Source of the DNA: Taenia hydatigena | Taxonomy: Eukaryota > Platyhelminthes > Cestoda > Cyclophyllidea > Taeniidae | Assembly (NCBI GenBank): GCA_036345935.2 | Contig: JADWOT020000001.1 | Span: forward strand, 25,251,886-25,315,885 | Length of the DNA stretch: 64,000 nucleotides | Direction of reading: 5' to 3' | Part shown: positions 1-13,500 of the stretch, one piece after another | How the letters are laid out: each line of letters starts with the position of its first letter | Numbering within the stretch: position 1 is the stretch's first letter | Notes under the pieces: generated by a model | Databases searched by the model: none | Seen by the model: only the letters and a program-made list of their open reading frames with translations | Told to the model about the DNA's origin: nothing | Translations under genes and position numbers: made by a program

Positions 1-3000
1 AGTAAGAATAAGCTCTAAGTAAACCATTTTCCTTCTAGTTACGTAGCATTGCTGTCTCTTAAATAAAATGTATTTTTAAAAAGCATTCACAGTAACGTTG
101 AATTGGCGCATTAAATTAAACACATAAATCTAAATTGTTGGCCACACAACGAGATTCGCAGGAATGCGAGTTCTTCAAAAAATGCCAAATCATTTGAATT
201 GCCACACTACTATCAATTTTAGGAGTCTAGAATAGTGGGTCAGTAGAGATATTTTTGCTAATTTTGAAAGTGAACTTAAAAGAGGGGAGAGTCCTGACGC
301 CAAACGCACATTTTGGGTTACAGCTCGCTGAGGCTCACTTCTTTGGTCCACAGGAGTTTTTGGAATTAATCGCTTGAGAGTTTCATCGCAAGAGGTAGCA
401 AACTATTTCTAAATCAAAATGAGGCAGTGATTTTTATTTGGCACAAGTTAAATACTACATTTGCTTTTTGACAAGTTTGAATGCTTACTTCGTGGAGATT
501 AATTTACTCATGGATGAGGATGCAATTTAAAAGAAATATAGACCCTTTTCCTGACTAATAAAAGCGTTCAAATATGTGAGTGTAATGCTGATAATAAAAT
601 ATTGCAATTATAATGAAATTTTATCTTTTTGAACTTTAGTCATAACTAATTTTCTTTCGTCTGGAAATGTGACATTAGGTAGACCTGTATCATATAGTCG
701 CCTGATGTAATTCAACCCCCCTCTTCCTACAAGATACGCTTCCCGGAAAATTCATGAAGAAACCACATTTTTGAGGATTATCATTCTTGTAAAAGAAACT
801 GGCATTTTATCGGACAGATTCATTATCATAAAGGCAGTCGAAATCCTTAACTTGCTGATAATTGAATAACTACTCGACTGACAGTTGTCATGGCAGTGAA
901 GAATGCTTGTAGCGCTTAGTTTGGTTTAAATTTAATGTAGAATGAAAAACATACAAAAGGTAATATCGACTGCTTAATGCCTTAACAACTTCAAATAATA
1001 AAAATCTACGGAAACGTCTGGTCAAGAATTGTGTTTCATGTAGCCGCCTTGACTTGGGTTTTTACACTAAATCTTTGAAAATTTAAGCTAAAAACTCAGC
1101 TACCCTTTATTTTTCGAAAAGTGCTAGACTTTCAGTGCATTCTTTTGATTGACTCCTGGCATCGATTCTAATAAATGGTTTTAGGCTTTAAAAAAGCGAG
1201 ACAACCGCGAGTTGTGACAAATAAGAGAATGAAATTGAGCATAAGAGAACTTAGAAACGACAGGAATAAAGGCAACCTACCAACTTACCTTGGTATCATC
1301 TCCACCAGCTGAATACGTTTGCATCCTTGGCTAAGGGCACGAGGCAAGAGGAGGCTGATGGCATTTAAGAAGTAACCTCATATCCGTACTCGCTTGCCGT
1401 TGGTAAGCAGAATTGGCCAATCAGAGCTACGTGCTTACTCTCCCTCATAAGATCATGCAAACAGAGAACTACTCATCCTTGAGTGCCATCTTTAATGCTA
1501 AATTGTTGTTGTGCCAAATATTGGCAAGAAAGTGTAGACGTCACCCCAGTAATCTATTTGGACAGATATCCACAATTGTGATTGGCCAACAATGGGGACA
1601 TTTTTTCAAAAGGCTGTGACAAGTCTAGTGCAAGGGCCACATATGCGTGACGCACCGAGTTTTGGAAGGCCATGAAAATCTCGGGTTCCCATAGGGTTTG
1701 TTTTTTTTCGCAGATGTATAAAGGAACCAGCCTAAATTAAGGCAATCTATTTTAAATGGAAGTGAAAAGTAGTGTAATTGGTGGTTGTCTTTCCGGGAAT
1801 AATAGCGTAGGCGGGAGCAGTGAGTTGGTTCTAGTAGGAAAAATTCAATGGTTTAGGTGATCTGGTTGAAAATGAGGGAATGCAAGCTTGAAAGCTGTTT
1901 TCGTAAACCGAGGACGGTTTTAGTAGTTATGGTTAAATCCAATGCTAATTTTTTTAATTTTGCCTTTCTAAAACTAAAGTTTTGACTTCCTGATCACAAT
2001 TTTCGCTACAAATTAGTTAAAAGGGCTCTATATCATGTAACTTAAAGATTTTCTGTAGTTTATCAACTGATGTTTTGGCTGATGGAGTCCTACTACGATA
2101 GCTTAAGCACATGAGGTTAGCCTGTTGCATGAGAATTGGTATAGGCCTGGTAAAAGCCTGCGATTCCATTCCTTCGATTCCGTTGATGATGAATAATCTA
2201 ACACCGGTGTTATACTACCTCAAAAAACCGTTATCATCCACTTGACATGTGATGAGTTGCAAATACAAGCGGAACCCTAGTCAGAATAAGCAGAAATAAA
2301 ACTCAGCTGGGGCACGCAAGGTAAAGGATAGGACTGCTGGAGCATCGGTGTGGCATTAGCGAAGCAACTTAATTTCCTCTACCTCTTCATTTTGCCTATT
2401 CTTACTTATTGATGCCAGTTTAGAAGAACTTCAATGTGGATGCCAAATGTGCAATGCTGCTGCAACATTTGGAAAAGGGAGGTAGTGCAACCGTCTGTAG
2501 CTGGTACATGCATTGCGGTAAAATGGAACGACTCTACTCTCTCAAGGTCTTTCGGCAAAATAATTCTCTTTAAAATGCATAAAAATAAGAAAACAATGTT
2601 GTCTTCTAAGAGCGTGAATGCCGCAGGCCTCCAATATTATTGCCTTTTATTCGCTTCTTTGATTGAATGGTCGATGCGCCCGGTCGTAAATCTGTAAAGC
2701 ACGATGAGTAACTATTGCATTTAACATCAAATGGAAGAATAATTACCACCAAAGGTGTTTGAGGCTTTAGTAGCACTAGCAAAATTTATTATTTGGAGTA
2801 GACAAGAAAAGGTTTTGTCAATTGTGTCCCTGCACCTTCTAATGATAGGTGGAAAAATGTGGCTGGATTGACGTTTGTGCATAATGCAAGGATTGTGTAG
2901 TATCTGCTCACTCTATCCACTAAATCAATAATCGCGTGGGTTTCCAGGTAATCTAATAAAGTGAGCGATGAGTTAAACTTATGAGCGGATGTGATTTTCA

Positions 3001-6000
3001 CAGTAATGTGAAGGTTATCTGCAGTATATGTGAGCAATTAGGTCTCTTGAATTGTTAACTTCTGGGCTGGTAATCATTCACAGTGACACCGTTATATTTT
3101 GCCCACAGGCTTGAAACTGTTTTGATTACGTAGTCATCTATATTGTCGCCGTCGTTGCAGAACTTGGCTCTTCTGTTCTTAACAGTAGACGTTCTGCTAG
3201 GCTCCTTCAACTTCTTTCCACTTAAAAGTGCCTTAGAGCTATCAGGTGATTTAACCTATCAACTTGTGCTTGTTGTACCCTTCCAGAAATTAACCCAAAT
3301 TTCAAATCCCCACAATTTTGCAATTCTTGAGCCAATATTGCAAACTTCTGTATAACAAAAGTGGCATTTGCCTAAGTACAAAACCAAGTATTGAGTTGCT
3401 TCCTACTATTCACATTTCGTAAGGCCTTGCAATAAGTGGATGTAATCAAAGCAGCCATTTTAGTGAGCCAACGATATAAGAGTCGTATAATAGACGCTGT
3501 CACGCTTGTTTACTATTAATCGCATTCTTGGCAGGTGTGAGCAGCAGAAATTTTTATGTGTTTCCACTATAGCAGCAAAGCGCACCTCAATTGGCTCCTG
3601 CTCCGTGAATAATTAATGTTGTTTATTTGCAAAACTGTAAAAGACATTACGTGGTTATGGCAAATTCCATTTTATTGCAGTTCAGTCCCTACGCTAGTAG
3701 TTGGAATCCCTGTAAGAATTTTAATTCTAGTAGAACGTAGTGTTAGCACCTCAGCTTAGGCTAATTACTAAACTTTTACAATGTCGACGTCTGATTTCAA
3801 GTGCACGAATTTTGGTTTTTTTTATAAAATGAGAAATAGGCTCAGCTCCCCAATTCACTTCCTCTATGTATCCAAGAGCGGTAGATATGGCATCAATATT
3901 TAAATAAGCTTTTAGCCCCATATGCTAGCTGATTATATAAAAGGTTACAAAGTGAGATGCACATGGTTTACCGCGTTAGTATGTTACTTGAAAGACCAAG
4001 TAATGTTCGCGATTAGCAAATCCCAATATATCCTGTCTTCTCGCGGCCTCATTAGCAGTTAATCTTGCTTTCGTAATTCTATTCGCCTCTTTAACTGTTA
4101 TTTTAACGCTGATTAGAACAAAATCTAAATTGTTATTAATGTTTTTATGACCGGTGATTTTACTAACAGTAGGATGACTAAGAGGCATTGGATTTATCAG
4201 TTGACGACCCATCAAGACATATCAATTAGCTGATTAGGATATTTTAAGGTCCAATACCATCCGCTACCAATTGTACGAGTTAGTAAGCATTGTTGTGTTA
4301 GCTAACATCCTAAGGTCCGTCAACTTTGGTGCTAACCCGTAAGATTGACCGACTCTGTGGACCACAACTACATGATGCAAACTTAATAACAGCTCCTTAT
4401 ACTTTAGTTCAGCGCTTGGCTATTCCTTCCTCCAAGACGCCTAAATTTATTCAGTTATCGTAAAGTATAGGCGTTTCTGCCACTCAATAAGTTATTCGAG
4501 ACCTAGAGATACTTCAGGCATGGACGTGATTAACTACTAATAACCGTTTATTAGACCTAAGCAGAGAATGCAAGAAATGCATAAAAACTATTATCTGTTA
4601 TGTCAGCATAAGATTGACTTGAATTTCACACACGTTGCCAGCTAGTATAATTTTCATTATAAGATATTAGTGATATGCTAGAAAATTATGCGAAAATTTC
4701 GTGACACTGTTGCGATTCCAAGCACAATAGATTGAAGATGGTCCATGGATAGACACGCAAAATTGCAGATGATGAAGTAAAAAAAGCACAAATTGATTCC
4801 TGCTAAGCATAAAGTCAATGTAGCTAAATATCGTTGTTTTTGGTGGTTTTTGTCATCAACTTTCTGTGCCAGCATCGATGTAGTATTCTTGCAAGGATTT
4901 AGAGATCTCATTCCTGCGAATTGCATTTCAGTAAATGATTGGCTTCGAAATGCTTAGGGTAGATCAATGCTGTGTGTGCTACTAAGTACTCAAAAAACAG
5001 TAACTTAAAATTAGAGCTATTTCGCGTCCTTCGTTACCCCGTTATTATACTATTGCAGCTTAAACCTCTTTCTGTGTCTCATATTGATGCCGCGCAAATG
5101 CTTACAAGGCACTTACTACGTTTTAAAGTGCTGAAGGCAGACAAGCAATTGTTATTTTAAATGTTCATGCTTTAAGGACATAAAATAATGCGGAAAATAG
5201 CTTAGGTTTTATTTAAAAAGATTACAGTTTTGGTGCCTCTAGCTTGGGTTATTGTACTATACTGAACAACACCGTGATTCAAATAATATTTGTCTTATTT
5301 ACGATAATTTTTAACTTATGCATCTCAATTATTGTTTGCTGGTTTACTTAGCCCGTATTAAATCATGCGGTCAATGAGCATTTCCCTACTCCTTAAAATT
5401 CACCCTCTATTCGCTTCTGCACACTTTATACCCATTGTGATCACTGTAGTGGCCATGTATTTATGCCGGTAGAAGTAAATGGAGTGATCATATTTCCTTT
5501 TCGTTTCTTCTTCCAATGTTTTCATGGCCGGATTGATTGCTCAATCTCTGACAAATATAATATTAATAAGTGGTTTTATTAGCATTGCAAGCATTATGGG
5601 TTGGAAAAAAACTTCAGTCTTCCTTTGAATGAGTGATAGTAATGTCTGAAATTGCAAACTCTTTAGTGCAGGTATGGTGAATCTGTACATTGGATGTGCA
5701 CTTCATAGACAAAGTCGTTAACTTTTCCACTGAATTCCGAAGGAGCAACATGGTTTCATAATCAGACTGTTTAAAAGATTGTTAGAATTCTTATTTACAA
5801 ATGTAATGTTTGAAATTAGTCTCGAATTGCAAGGGGTTATCAGGGGGTAGAAAAGCTAAAATGAAGTGACTTGCACACAGCTTGATGTCACTATTGTGGC
5901 GGTTGAATCGCGGTGGCTTAGGTTATATACGGACACCGGTGAGACATTATTGTTTCGCAGTAGTATTGAGCAATTTTTCTATGCTTAGAGTCATTGTTGT

Positions 6001-7308
6001 TCTATATTAACCATTTACCCTAACTTGCTTGATTTGTTTAATGCTTGCTAAAAAAGAAGAAAGCTTCTTGGGTTAAAACACCCCGTGTCTATATTTTGAA
6101 TCAGACGTACTGATCTGCGCGAAATCCCCGTCTTATTGCAACAACAATCTTGTGCCACATGCATGCAACACCAGCGGCAAACTTCTTTAATAACATCATG
6201 CAGGTAGCTTTATTTCCAAAGAATTTCATTAATAACACCTAGATTTCTGTCTATTTAGGTAATTAGATATTTTAAAGCAATTGGATATCCTACTCATCTT
6301 ATTCGACACTATACTTTTCTCCATCCTCTCGGACTTTCATCTGATCACTCCATTGTCAGTTGTCAAGATCAGGTGGATGGATGAGTGGAAGAAGCACAGA
6401 AACTGGAAGTAAAATGAGGCCCTACATGCAACACGTTCGCCTTCTATCCTCCCGTCAAGTTCGTCCTTTAATGTGTCATCTTTCAGATGGGTTAATGCGT
6501 GAGATCATGGCCTATCTCGTCTTGAACAATTGTAACTTTCTGTTTCCTTATTTAAAAGCTGTTTTTTAAAGCATTTAGCTAAATGAGCAGATTTTTCTTA
6601 GATACAAAATGTGTAATACACCGTAGGAGAAAAATTATGCTGAACGGATGCCTTAGAAGAGTAGAGTAGATGGGTAGGAACACATTTGCTTAGGGAAAGA
6701 GAATAGAGTGTTCGTTCCCATCACACGTGAGATCTCTCACAAATCTAAAACTTAAACGCATCTAAATCACGTCGCAGGTTGGATCAAAGTGCTTGTTATT
6801 TAAAATAACAATCTGCAACACCAACGCAACTGCAAAAATCAGGTCTCCGGAAGATGCTGGATGATATAGCTGCACTTTTTAAATATATAAGCTGCTTATC
6901 TAGCCTACAAACTAGACGCAAAATTTTACTGCACCAGAATCATTTCTCCCTTTGAATGAATAAGATTCCTATGATGCGAGACAACCCACAATATTTCCTG
7001 CTTTAACTCTTGCTTCTAATTTTCGTTCCTAATATTTTAAACATGATTAACATTGTTCACCAGGCTACGATTTGTTGGGCGATGAAGCCAGGCCAGCCAC
7101 TCTTTGCATTCAGGGCAAGGAGGATTGTGTCATGGTTTAGCTTAGATGTTCTCTTTTGCAAAAAATGTGTTACCTACTGTAGGAATAAAAATAAAATAGA
7201 GCAGGGAATGACCATTAAATTTCGGTGATTGTGCCAGCTTCGTGTACTTTAATAGAATGTGCTAAGCAATCGAAGCGTTGTTCAAATATTTGATCCTGTG
7301 AAAATTTG
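1..7308. other. Non-coding stretch, no gene seen
   Basis: I see no gene in this stretch. The longest open frames are 87 codons or less, which chance gives at about 37% GC, and none shows a domain motif, signal peptide or repeated codon pattern. Small landmarks are a perfect 14-bp palindrome centred on ACCGGT at 2199-2212, an AT-rich hairpin with 8-bp arms and a 3-nt loop at 6793-6811, and the over-represented octamer GCATTTAA at 1361 and 2717. Palindromes of this size are expected a few times per 64 kb. Small unspliced exons cannot be excluded by eye. Confidence 0.6.
2199..2212. other. Perfect 14-bp palindrome
   Basis: The sequence TAACACCGGTGTTA reads identically on both strands. About four palindromes of this length are expected by chance in 64 kb, so it is recorded as a landmark and not as a binding site. 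The shorter core CACCGGTG occurs again near 5933 and near 57368. Confidence 0.5.
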
Positions 7309-7431
7309 TCACCAGGGATTATTCATTGGTTTTGGGGCAGCAAATATAAATATTGGCAACAACAGGACGCAAAGAGTGGTTTCACATAGTTTTGGCATAT
7401 GAGATGATACGTTTCTTATTGAAAAGCTCAC

Positions 7432-7509
7432 ATGTGAGGTGTTTGGCTTACATTGCTCTAGGTTTTTAGTATGTGAGGTGTTTGGCTTATATTGCTCTTG
7501 GTTTATAGC
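7432..7509. repeat. Tandem duplication, 2 x 39 bp
   Basis: Two adjacent 39-bp units, 7432-7470 and 7471-7509, differ at 4 positions (about 90% identical), with no gap between them. Each unit begins ATGTGAGGTGTTTGGCTTA. The 39-bp period is a multiple of three, so a short minus-strand open frame (7309-7515) runs through both and shows a 13-residue near-repeat containing KPNTSH twice. That is a by-product of the DNA repeat and not evidence for a protein. The preceding 30-40 bp has only a weak resemblance to a third unit. This is a recent, minisatellite-like duplication and much younger than the interspersed repeats elsewhere in the window. Confidence 0.9.
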
Positions 7510-10500
7510 ATCCATTGAGTAAAATTAACAAGAATCAGAATCCCTTCTAGATAGAAACATTGCAAATCATACGAATGGATTAGGAGGATGCACCAAATTT
7601 ATTTCCGCTTTGAAAAATCATTGAACTGTAGCGTCAACATTCCGCCGTGAATCATAAAATAAACAACGTCAAAGATGGAAAAGTGCTTCAGATGCTCAAT
7701 TGTACTGCACGTCGCAGTCCAAGGGCCGTGTCGTTTAATTGAAAAAAAGGACCTTTTAAAAACGTATTCATTCGAATTGTTGCAGCTTTCATTTAGTAAA
7801 AACAAAAATATGTCTTCCTATCTGTTCTTCTTTGCTGATTTGCATTCATACAGCGCCTCTATCTGGATTCGCTTTAGCTGCTAGAGAGCTGGTAAAAGTG
7901 TCACATTATGCTTAAATGCCATCAAAACAGTTATCACAGACAGCTCTTTCCATGGCGTCATTGTGGATCATGCGACTAAAATATGCGCTGAAGATAGACG
8001 TCACTTTCGACCCTACACGTAGGATGTACCACAGTATCGCCGAAACGCAATTTACAGCCTTTAAGCTTAATGATCAGCTCCAGAACTCGGTAACGATATC
8101 CAGTGGAAGCGCCGTAATAGGCTTAGGTCACTTCCTGTTGTCATTGATGATTGCATTAAAATTTTCCTAAAGACAAATACGCATAATAGCCAGAAGAATA
8201 TGTATTATAGATGCGCACAAAGGCTGATTAAAAGTAGTGGAAACGTCCATAGTCTATGCCATTCATTAGTGCAAAGGCAAGGTCCAACTATCCGTGGACT
8301 TTTCAGCAGTATTTTATCATACCCTTGCATAAAATCCTGGACATGCTACCCGTTAGTTGGCAGAACTTGCTTCAACCGAAAACGATGGCGGAAATGGAAT
8401 TTGTAGGCATTTAAAATTCATATATTTAACTTCTTCTCGCAGCATGGCCTTTGGCTCATTTTTTATGTCCTAAGTTTATCTGCGCCTCAGGAAATTATTA
8501 TCTGCTCTAAAATTATAACACACTTAATAGCATTAGAAGTGTAAAACTTTGCATTGGTAGCAAAAGAAACCAACTTTTAACCTGAACATCAAAAATTTGA
8601 TTTTGTTAACAAACACTACATTTTAACGTAGCAAAATGTAAAAAGAAATCCGTGTCATGGAGCGAAAAGGTTCAGTTATCACTTTTGCCTTCTTGAAGTA
8701 CCTCGATCCCGTGTTGTAATTGGATGATACTAACAAGTGGAGTGGCATTAACATATTATGCAAAGCATATAACAGTGATGCGCATAATGCGGCCATGGAC
8801 TATTTCGTGTAGTTTGGATTTATGCAATGCATATTTCGCCTCTTCACACTTAAACAGAATCCGGGTAAAAGTTTAGCTCATGCTTTACGTTTCGCCACTT
8901 TAAAACCTGAACCTCACAGATAAGTAATTTTTTTCTTAAAAACAGATAGAGTAGTCGTTTTTGACGATTTTGCTTTACTTTACTTCATTAACCAGGTGAC
9001 TGCGCAGAATGATCTGTTAATGACTACAGAAATGTGTAGCCATTCCACCGGCTAAATTTACCAGAGTGCGCCAAAACGCAAGATGTTTATTTAACTACCA
9101 CAATTTGAGCAGGAAGATGGTGGCAAGGATTAACCTCGTTAGCGAGGACGCGACATCTACTTCCCAAGTTGCGGACTTGCCTATCAACAAATAAATGATT
9201 ATTTATGAGGAATCACATTAGCCTTATAATAAAAGGGAAGACAGATAAAAAATTGCGATTCCTAAATAGTAGAACTGATTTCACAGAGATGCATTCTGCG
9301 GCAAACCGTACGGATTGAGCACCTTGATTCCCTATTTATGGATATTTATCCAGGACATAAACTGTCTTGAGACCAAAATTCCAAGTCATCCTCGCAAATG
9401 TGTTGCCTTAGTTTAGTGTAAAAGCAAAGTCAGAGAGTTCTAACTATTTAGAAGCATGATTCCCTTAGTTGATATCATAAATGTCCATGAGGACGACCGA
9501 TTGGATTAAAACTGTTTCCATACAATTATCCAGACTAATTAGAAGGAAAAACGCACCAAAGAAAAGAGGCCTGGATATTATGGTCTCAACGATGGCTCAG
9601 TTGCGTCAGGTAGTTAAGTGGGAACTAGATCAAAATTCTCGCACTTGTTTGGGAAAACATTCGTCTGCAGACATCTCTTTATAGATCCAGGCGGTTGCGC
9701 ATTCCTGAAGACACCGCACTTCTTAGAATTAAAGATAGATTTTGAAGAGTGTTCAGGAGAACTTAAGCGCATTTGCAAAGGAGTAGCTTATTCTAGTTAC
9801 ACTGCGGTGCCATTAATTTCCCTCCCATTGTTCCCGATCGTCAGTCTAGAAGTGGCAGCGAGGACTACGATCATTTCTATTTTGGTTTAGTAGTGGGCTT
9901 GGCAGCCACTCATGCTTCAAAATTTTGACTGGAAAAATAATTAGATAAACGCTGGCCATTATTATTTGGATGAAACCAGGACTACTCTCTAGATCTTCAT
10001 AACAAATCCCCAAATATCCGAAATAAAGGCTTGAGATGCCAAAAGTCGACTTCCAACTCCTAAATGTTTGATTAGATCTTAGTAGAGGTCATTGAGCCAT
10101 GCTCGAGTGCTCATTCAAGGAGATTAAAAATCCATTGTATATAAAGCTACCTAAAGTAATTTATAGGAAGCTAAATACTGAAAAACTACTGCTAAGCCAG
10201 AAAAGTGTAATTAACACAAATAAAGAAACTATTTTAAGGAAATAAAGTCACCATTCTGCAATCCAGTTGTTTACGAATCTTGCCATCATTAGTAATTGTA
10301 CGCACAAAATAGGCTCTGTTATGCTCGGATCCTTAAGCATTTAAGAGTCACGTGGCGTCCATTGCGACGCCTTAAAATCCCATGCTTATATGAGAAAATG
10401 TAGGAAGATGGCTACCGCAGCGTCACATAACAGTCCATAAATATTCCCAAAACTTAAGTTCTACAAATCTAAAAGCATTTAAATATATAGCTAAAGTGCT

Positions 10501-13500
10501 CGCAAATATCTTAAAAGTGCCATTGATTCGTCTTGGTGTTTTACGCGATTGTCACTATCCGGTGGCACAAACTAAATAACCGTTTTATGCATCCAGCCAT
10601 AAACGACGCACATCTTCTAAAGAACCTTTAAAAGACATAGTACAAGATTTTCCTTACCAATGCTTGTAATATTAAATCATGTACACTATTTTAGGTTTAA
10701 TAAAATACGGATCCTCGGCACTGTCAAATCTGCCTTACTTTACTAACTACGTAATTGACGAAAATGAATCAGTCTTTCTCCTGCTCTTATCCCGAAAATA
10801 GGTGATTTTCTTAAATGCAGGGCAGAATTGATCAAAGGCAGACCTTTATTGGTCGGAACCGAGATTATTGATTTGTTCAAAGCCTAGAATGAATTTTTAA
10901 GGACATTAGAGTTGTTTTAGACAAAAAGTTTCAGTGGAAAGCATGCTTAGGCCCCCAGAAGACTAATGAATCACATAGAATGTCCATTATCATGTCCATA
11001 CGGCAAATGCTTAAGAACAAAACCATAAATTCTACAAAGGTTGTTCATCGCCACGATATGGTTGGCCATTCAATCGTCAAGCAATTTGATATTAAAGCTT
11101 AAATTCTAAGACCTCTTACCTTGGAGCGAATGTAAACTTGTAGTTTCATCCCACCAAAGCCTTACATACTCTGCATTGCTCTAGATACAACTTAAAGTGC
11201 GCGCGGCCATTCGTCGTCGAAGATGGGCACCGTCCCAAATTATCATGATTACGCTATCTATTGCTTGTTGTTGGAATGCATGTGGTGGAACCAGCGCATG
11301 TTTTCTGGCAGTTAGGACCAAAGGCGATTTTGCCTGCATAGTAGATGCACTGGGATTGTGTCCATTAGGTATAGTCAGTCAACACCCACTCAGTGCAAAA
11401 TAGCAGAATAGGGATAGAGTAGCGTCATAACGAAAGGTTATGAGTGGTTGTTTTATGCTTTAGACAGTAAAACAGCGCAGTTAAATCAATGGGTTCTTTT
11501 AGTACAAGAACGCTGAAAAATCGATTTCTGATTCGTGTACTTAACAGCGAGAAAAATCCTAGAATTCTAGGCTGCATATAACTTCGCTGCACAAAGCTTG
11601 GTCAGCCATTGCATTTTTGGCGAAAATCCTAAGTGAAAACTCTTACCAGCATAAACCGATGAATTTTGAATAATGTGGGACATTCGCCACCATGCAGAGA
11701 TTATTCGTGTAACAACTCAGGCGTTGCAATAGCAATGCTAATCATAAAATAGCAGCGAAAATGGGATGGTGGATTGGCCGTTGGCCTGTCACGGAACATG
11801 AAGAAAGTAAACAGCAGTTTTGAAATTTCCGCTTCCAGTTTCGGCAACGGATCACTCAAGTCTCTGTCTTGGAACCTTCATTAGGCAGCCTAAGCTGTTG
11901 CGAAGATCGGATATTGTATCTTCTTTCGAGAGGCTGTGGTAGCAAAGTAAACGCGCAGAAATTAGTTTTTCTAGTATAACCAAGGAAAAAAATGCATCAC
12001 TTATATTGTTTTAAGTAATTTTGTGTTAATAAACCAGCTACGAGATGATTCTCAAAAATACATATTCGTACGTGCGCTAACAAATTCTGTCGTCGAGGTT
12101 TAATGTCTGCATTTCTGAATATGATTACCACAGTGCCTACGACAAGGGTTGTCGCGCCCACATTCAATATAAGTTGATCAAGAAGCCAGGTATGTCATAC
12201 ATGCCTGAAGCATATAATTAAATCGTAAAGCCTAGTTAGTTGTGCCACTAAGGGCTTTAATATGCTTTTATTATAATTGATTTACTTGAGTTGACTACCC
12301 ATAATGGGTATTTTGCGAAACTGGACGAAAAAATGAGGGCTATCTGCTGTAACTGTCGCAGAACCTGCTGCAAGGAACGCTACTGGCAAGTCATAATTTG
12401 ACTTATCTTCGCTGTATGAATTACGTTGCTTCTTCAAATCTCCGGTGGATTGATAGTATTGACAAGTTTGAGACCAGTTGAGAATGTTTTCCTTATTGTG
12501 CAGGTGTCCAGGATCAGGAGAAATTTAGCACTGGTTCTTCATTTAGAACTTCCGTGCGTCTTTATAGAACTTTCGTGGGTGAGCAGAACACAAAGTAGGC
12601 GCATTACAAGAGGATGCTTCTTTTTGCTGCACTCTACGTAGAACCATTTTTGACCTCCATTTATGTTTCAAAGAAAATCGTTGATAAATTTGGTTGATTA
12701 TATAGCTTTGCCATAACATTGGGATACGTCTGGTGCAAAATGTCTGCGAACCGACGATTTTACTTCATGGTCAGGGTAATAAAGGTTGGTATATTCTAAT
12801 ATGCGTTTATCTTGCAGGATTGGGAAAATATAAAACAAAACTGTACCATTTTTTGTAACTTTAGTAATCTTTCCCCTGCTAGGGACAAAAGCATTGTAAG
12901 GTAGGGATAATTTTGGGGCACGACTCCCTTTTCCGTTGGTTAATGGGGTGAAATGTTCACTAGTGGCCATAAAAGAGAAAGCATACTCTGTAGCCTATGC
13001 CCAACATAATCGTAAATAGAAGCTTATAAGGCATAACGGTTTTAAACATCCAGGTCGTTAAATGGTGAGTGAAGTCACTGCTGAGTCCTTAACCTAATCA
13101 ACTAGTAAATTAGCTTCACAACAGCAAACCTTACTGTGAGTTGCATCGTGTTTTTTCTAAACGCTTTGGAACATTCTTGCAGACCACACATGAAAATATA
13201 GGGTGGCTGCAATGCCGACCAAAATGCGTCCACTGTGTGAGGCCCACTGCAGTCCGAGTTGAGAATACGTTCTCAAATAGTCAGAGAGTCGCTTGTATTT
13301 CATTTTAGGCACTCAGATCAACGGCAACTTACTTTAGTGCCCGGCCTGTTTTTCCTTTATAGGTTTCATTAACAGGCATAGCATACAGCCTGCATTTATA
13401 AACTTTGATGACATAAGTTTCATGATTGAAATAAACCAAAAATTAATCTAGAACGCCTCTTTTAGTCATATAGGTATTGCAAAACAGAGTTATTTCATTC

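Noticed and set aside
7675..8406. Three consecutive plus-strand open frames that might be one frameshifted gene
   Set aside because: The frames are each 68-84 codons, change register twice and share no family resemblance; short frames like these are expected by chance.
11831..11853. Resemblance to 5.8S rRNA (TTTCGGCAACGGATC)
   Set aside because: The match stops after about 15 bases and the next conserved 5.8S blocks are absent, so it is chance.
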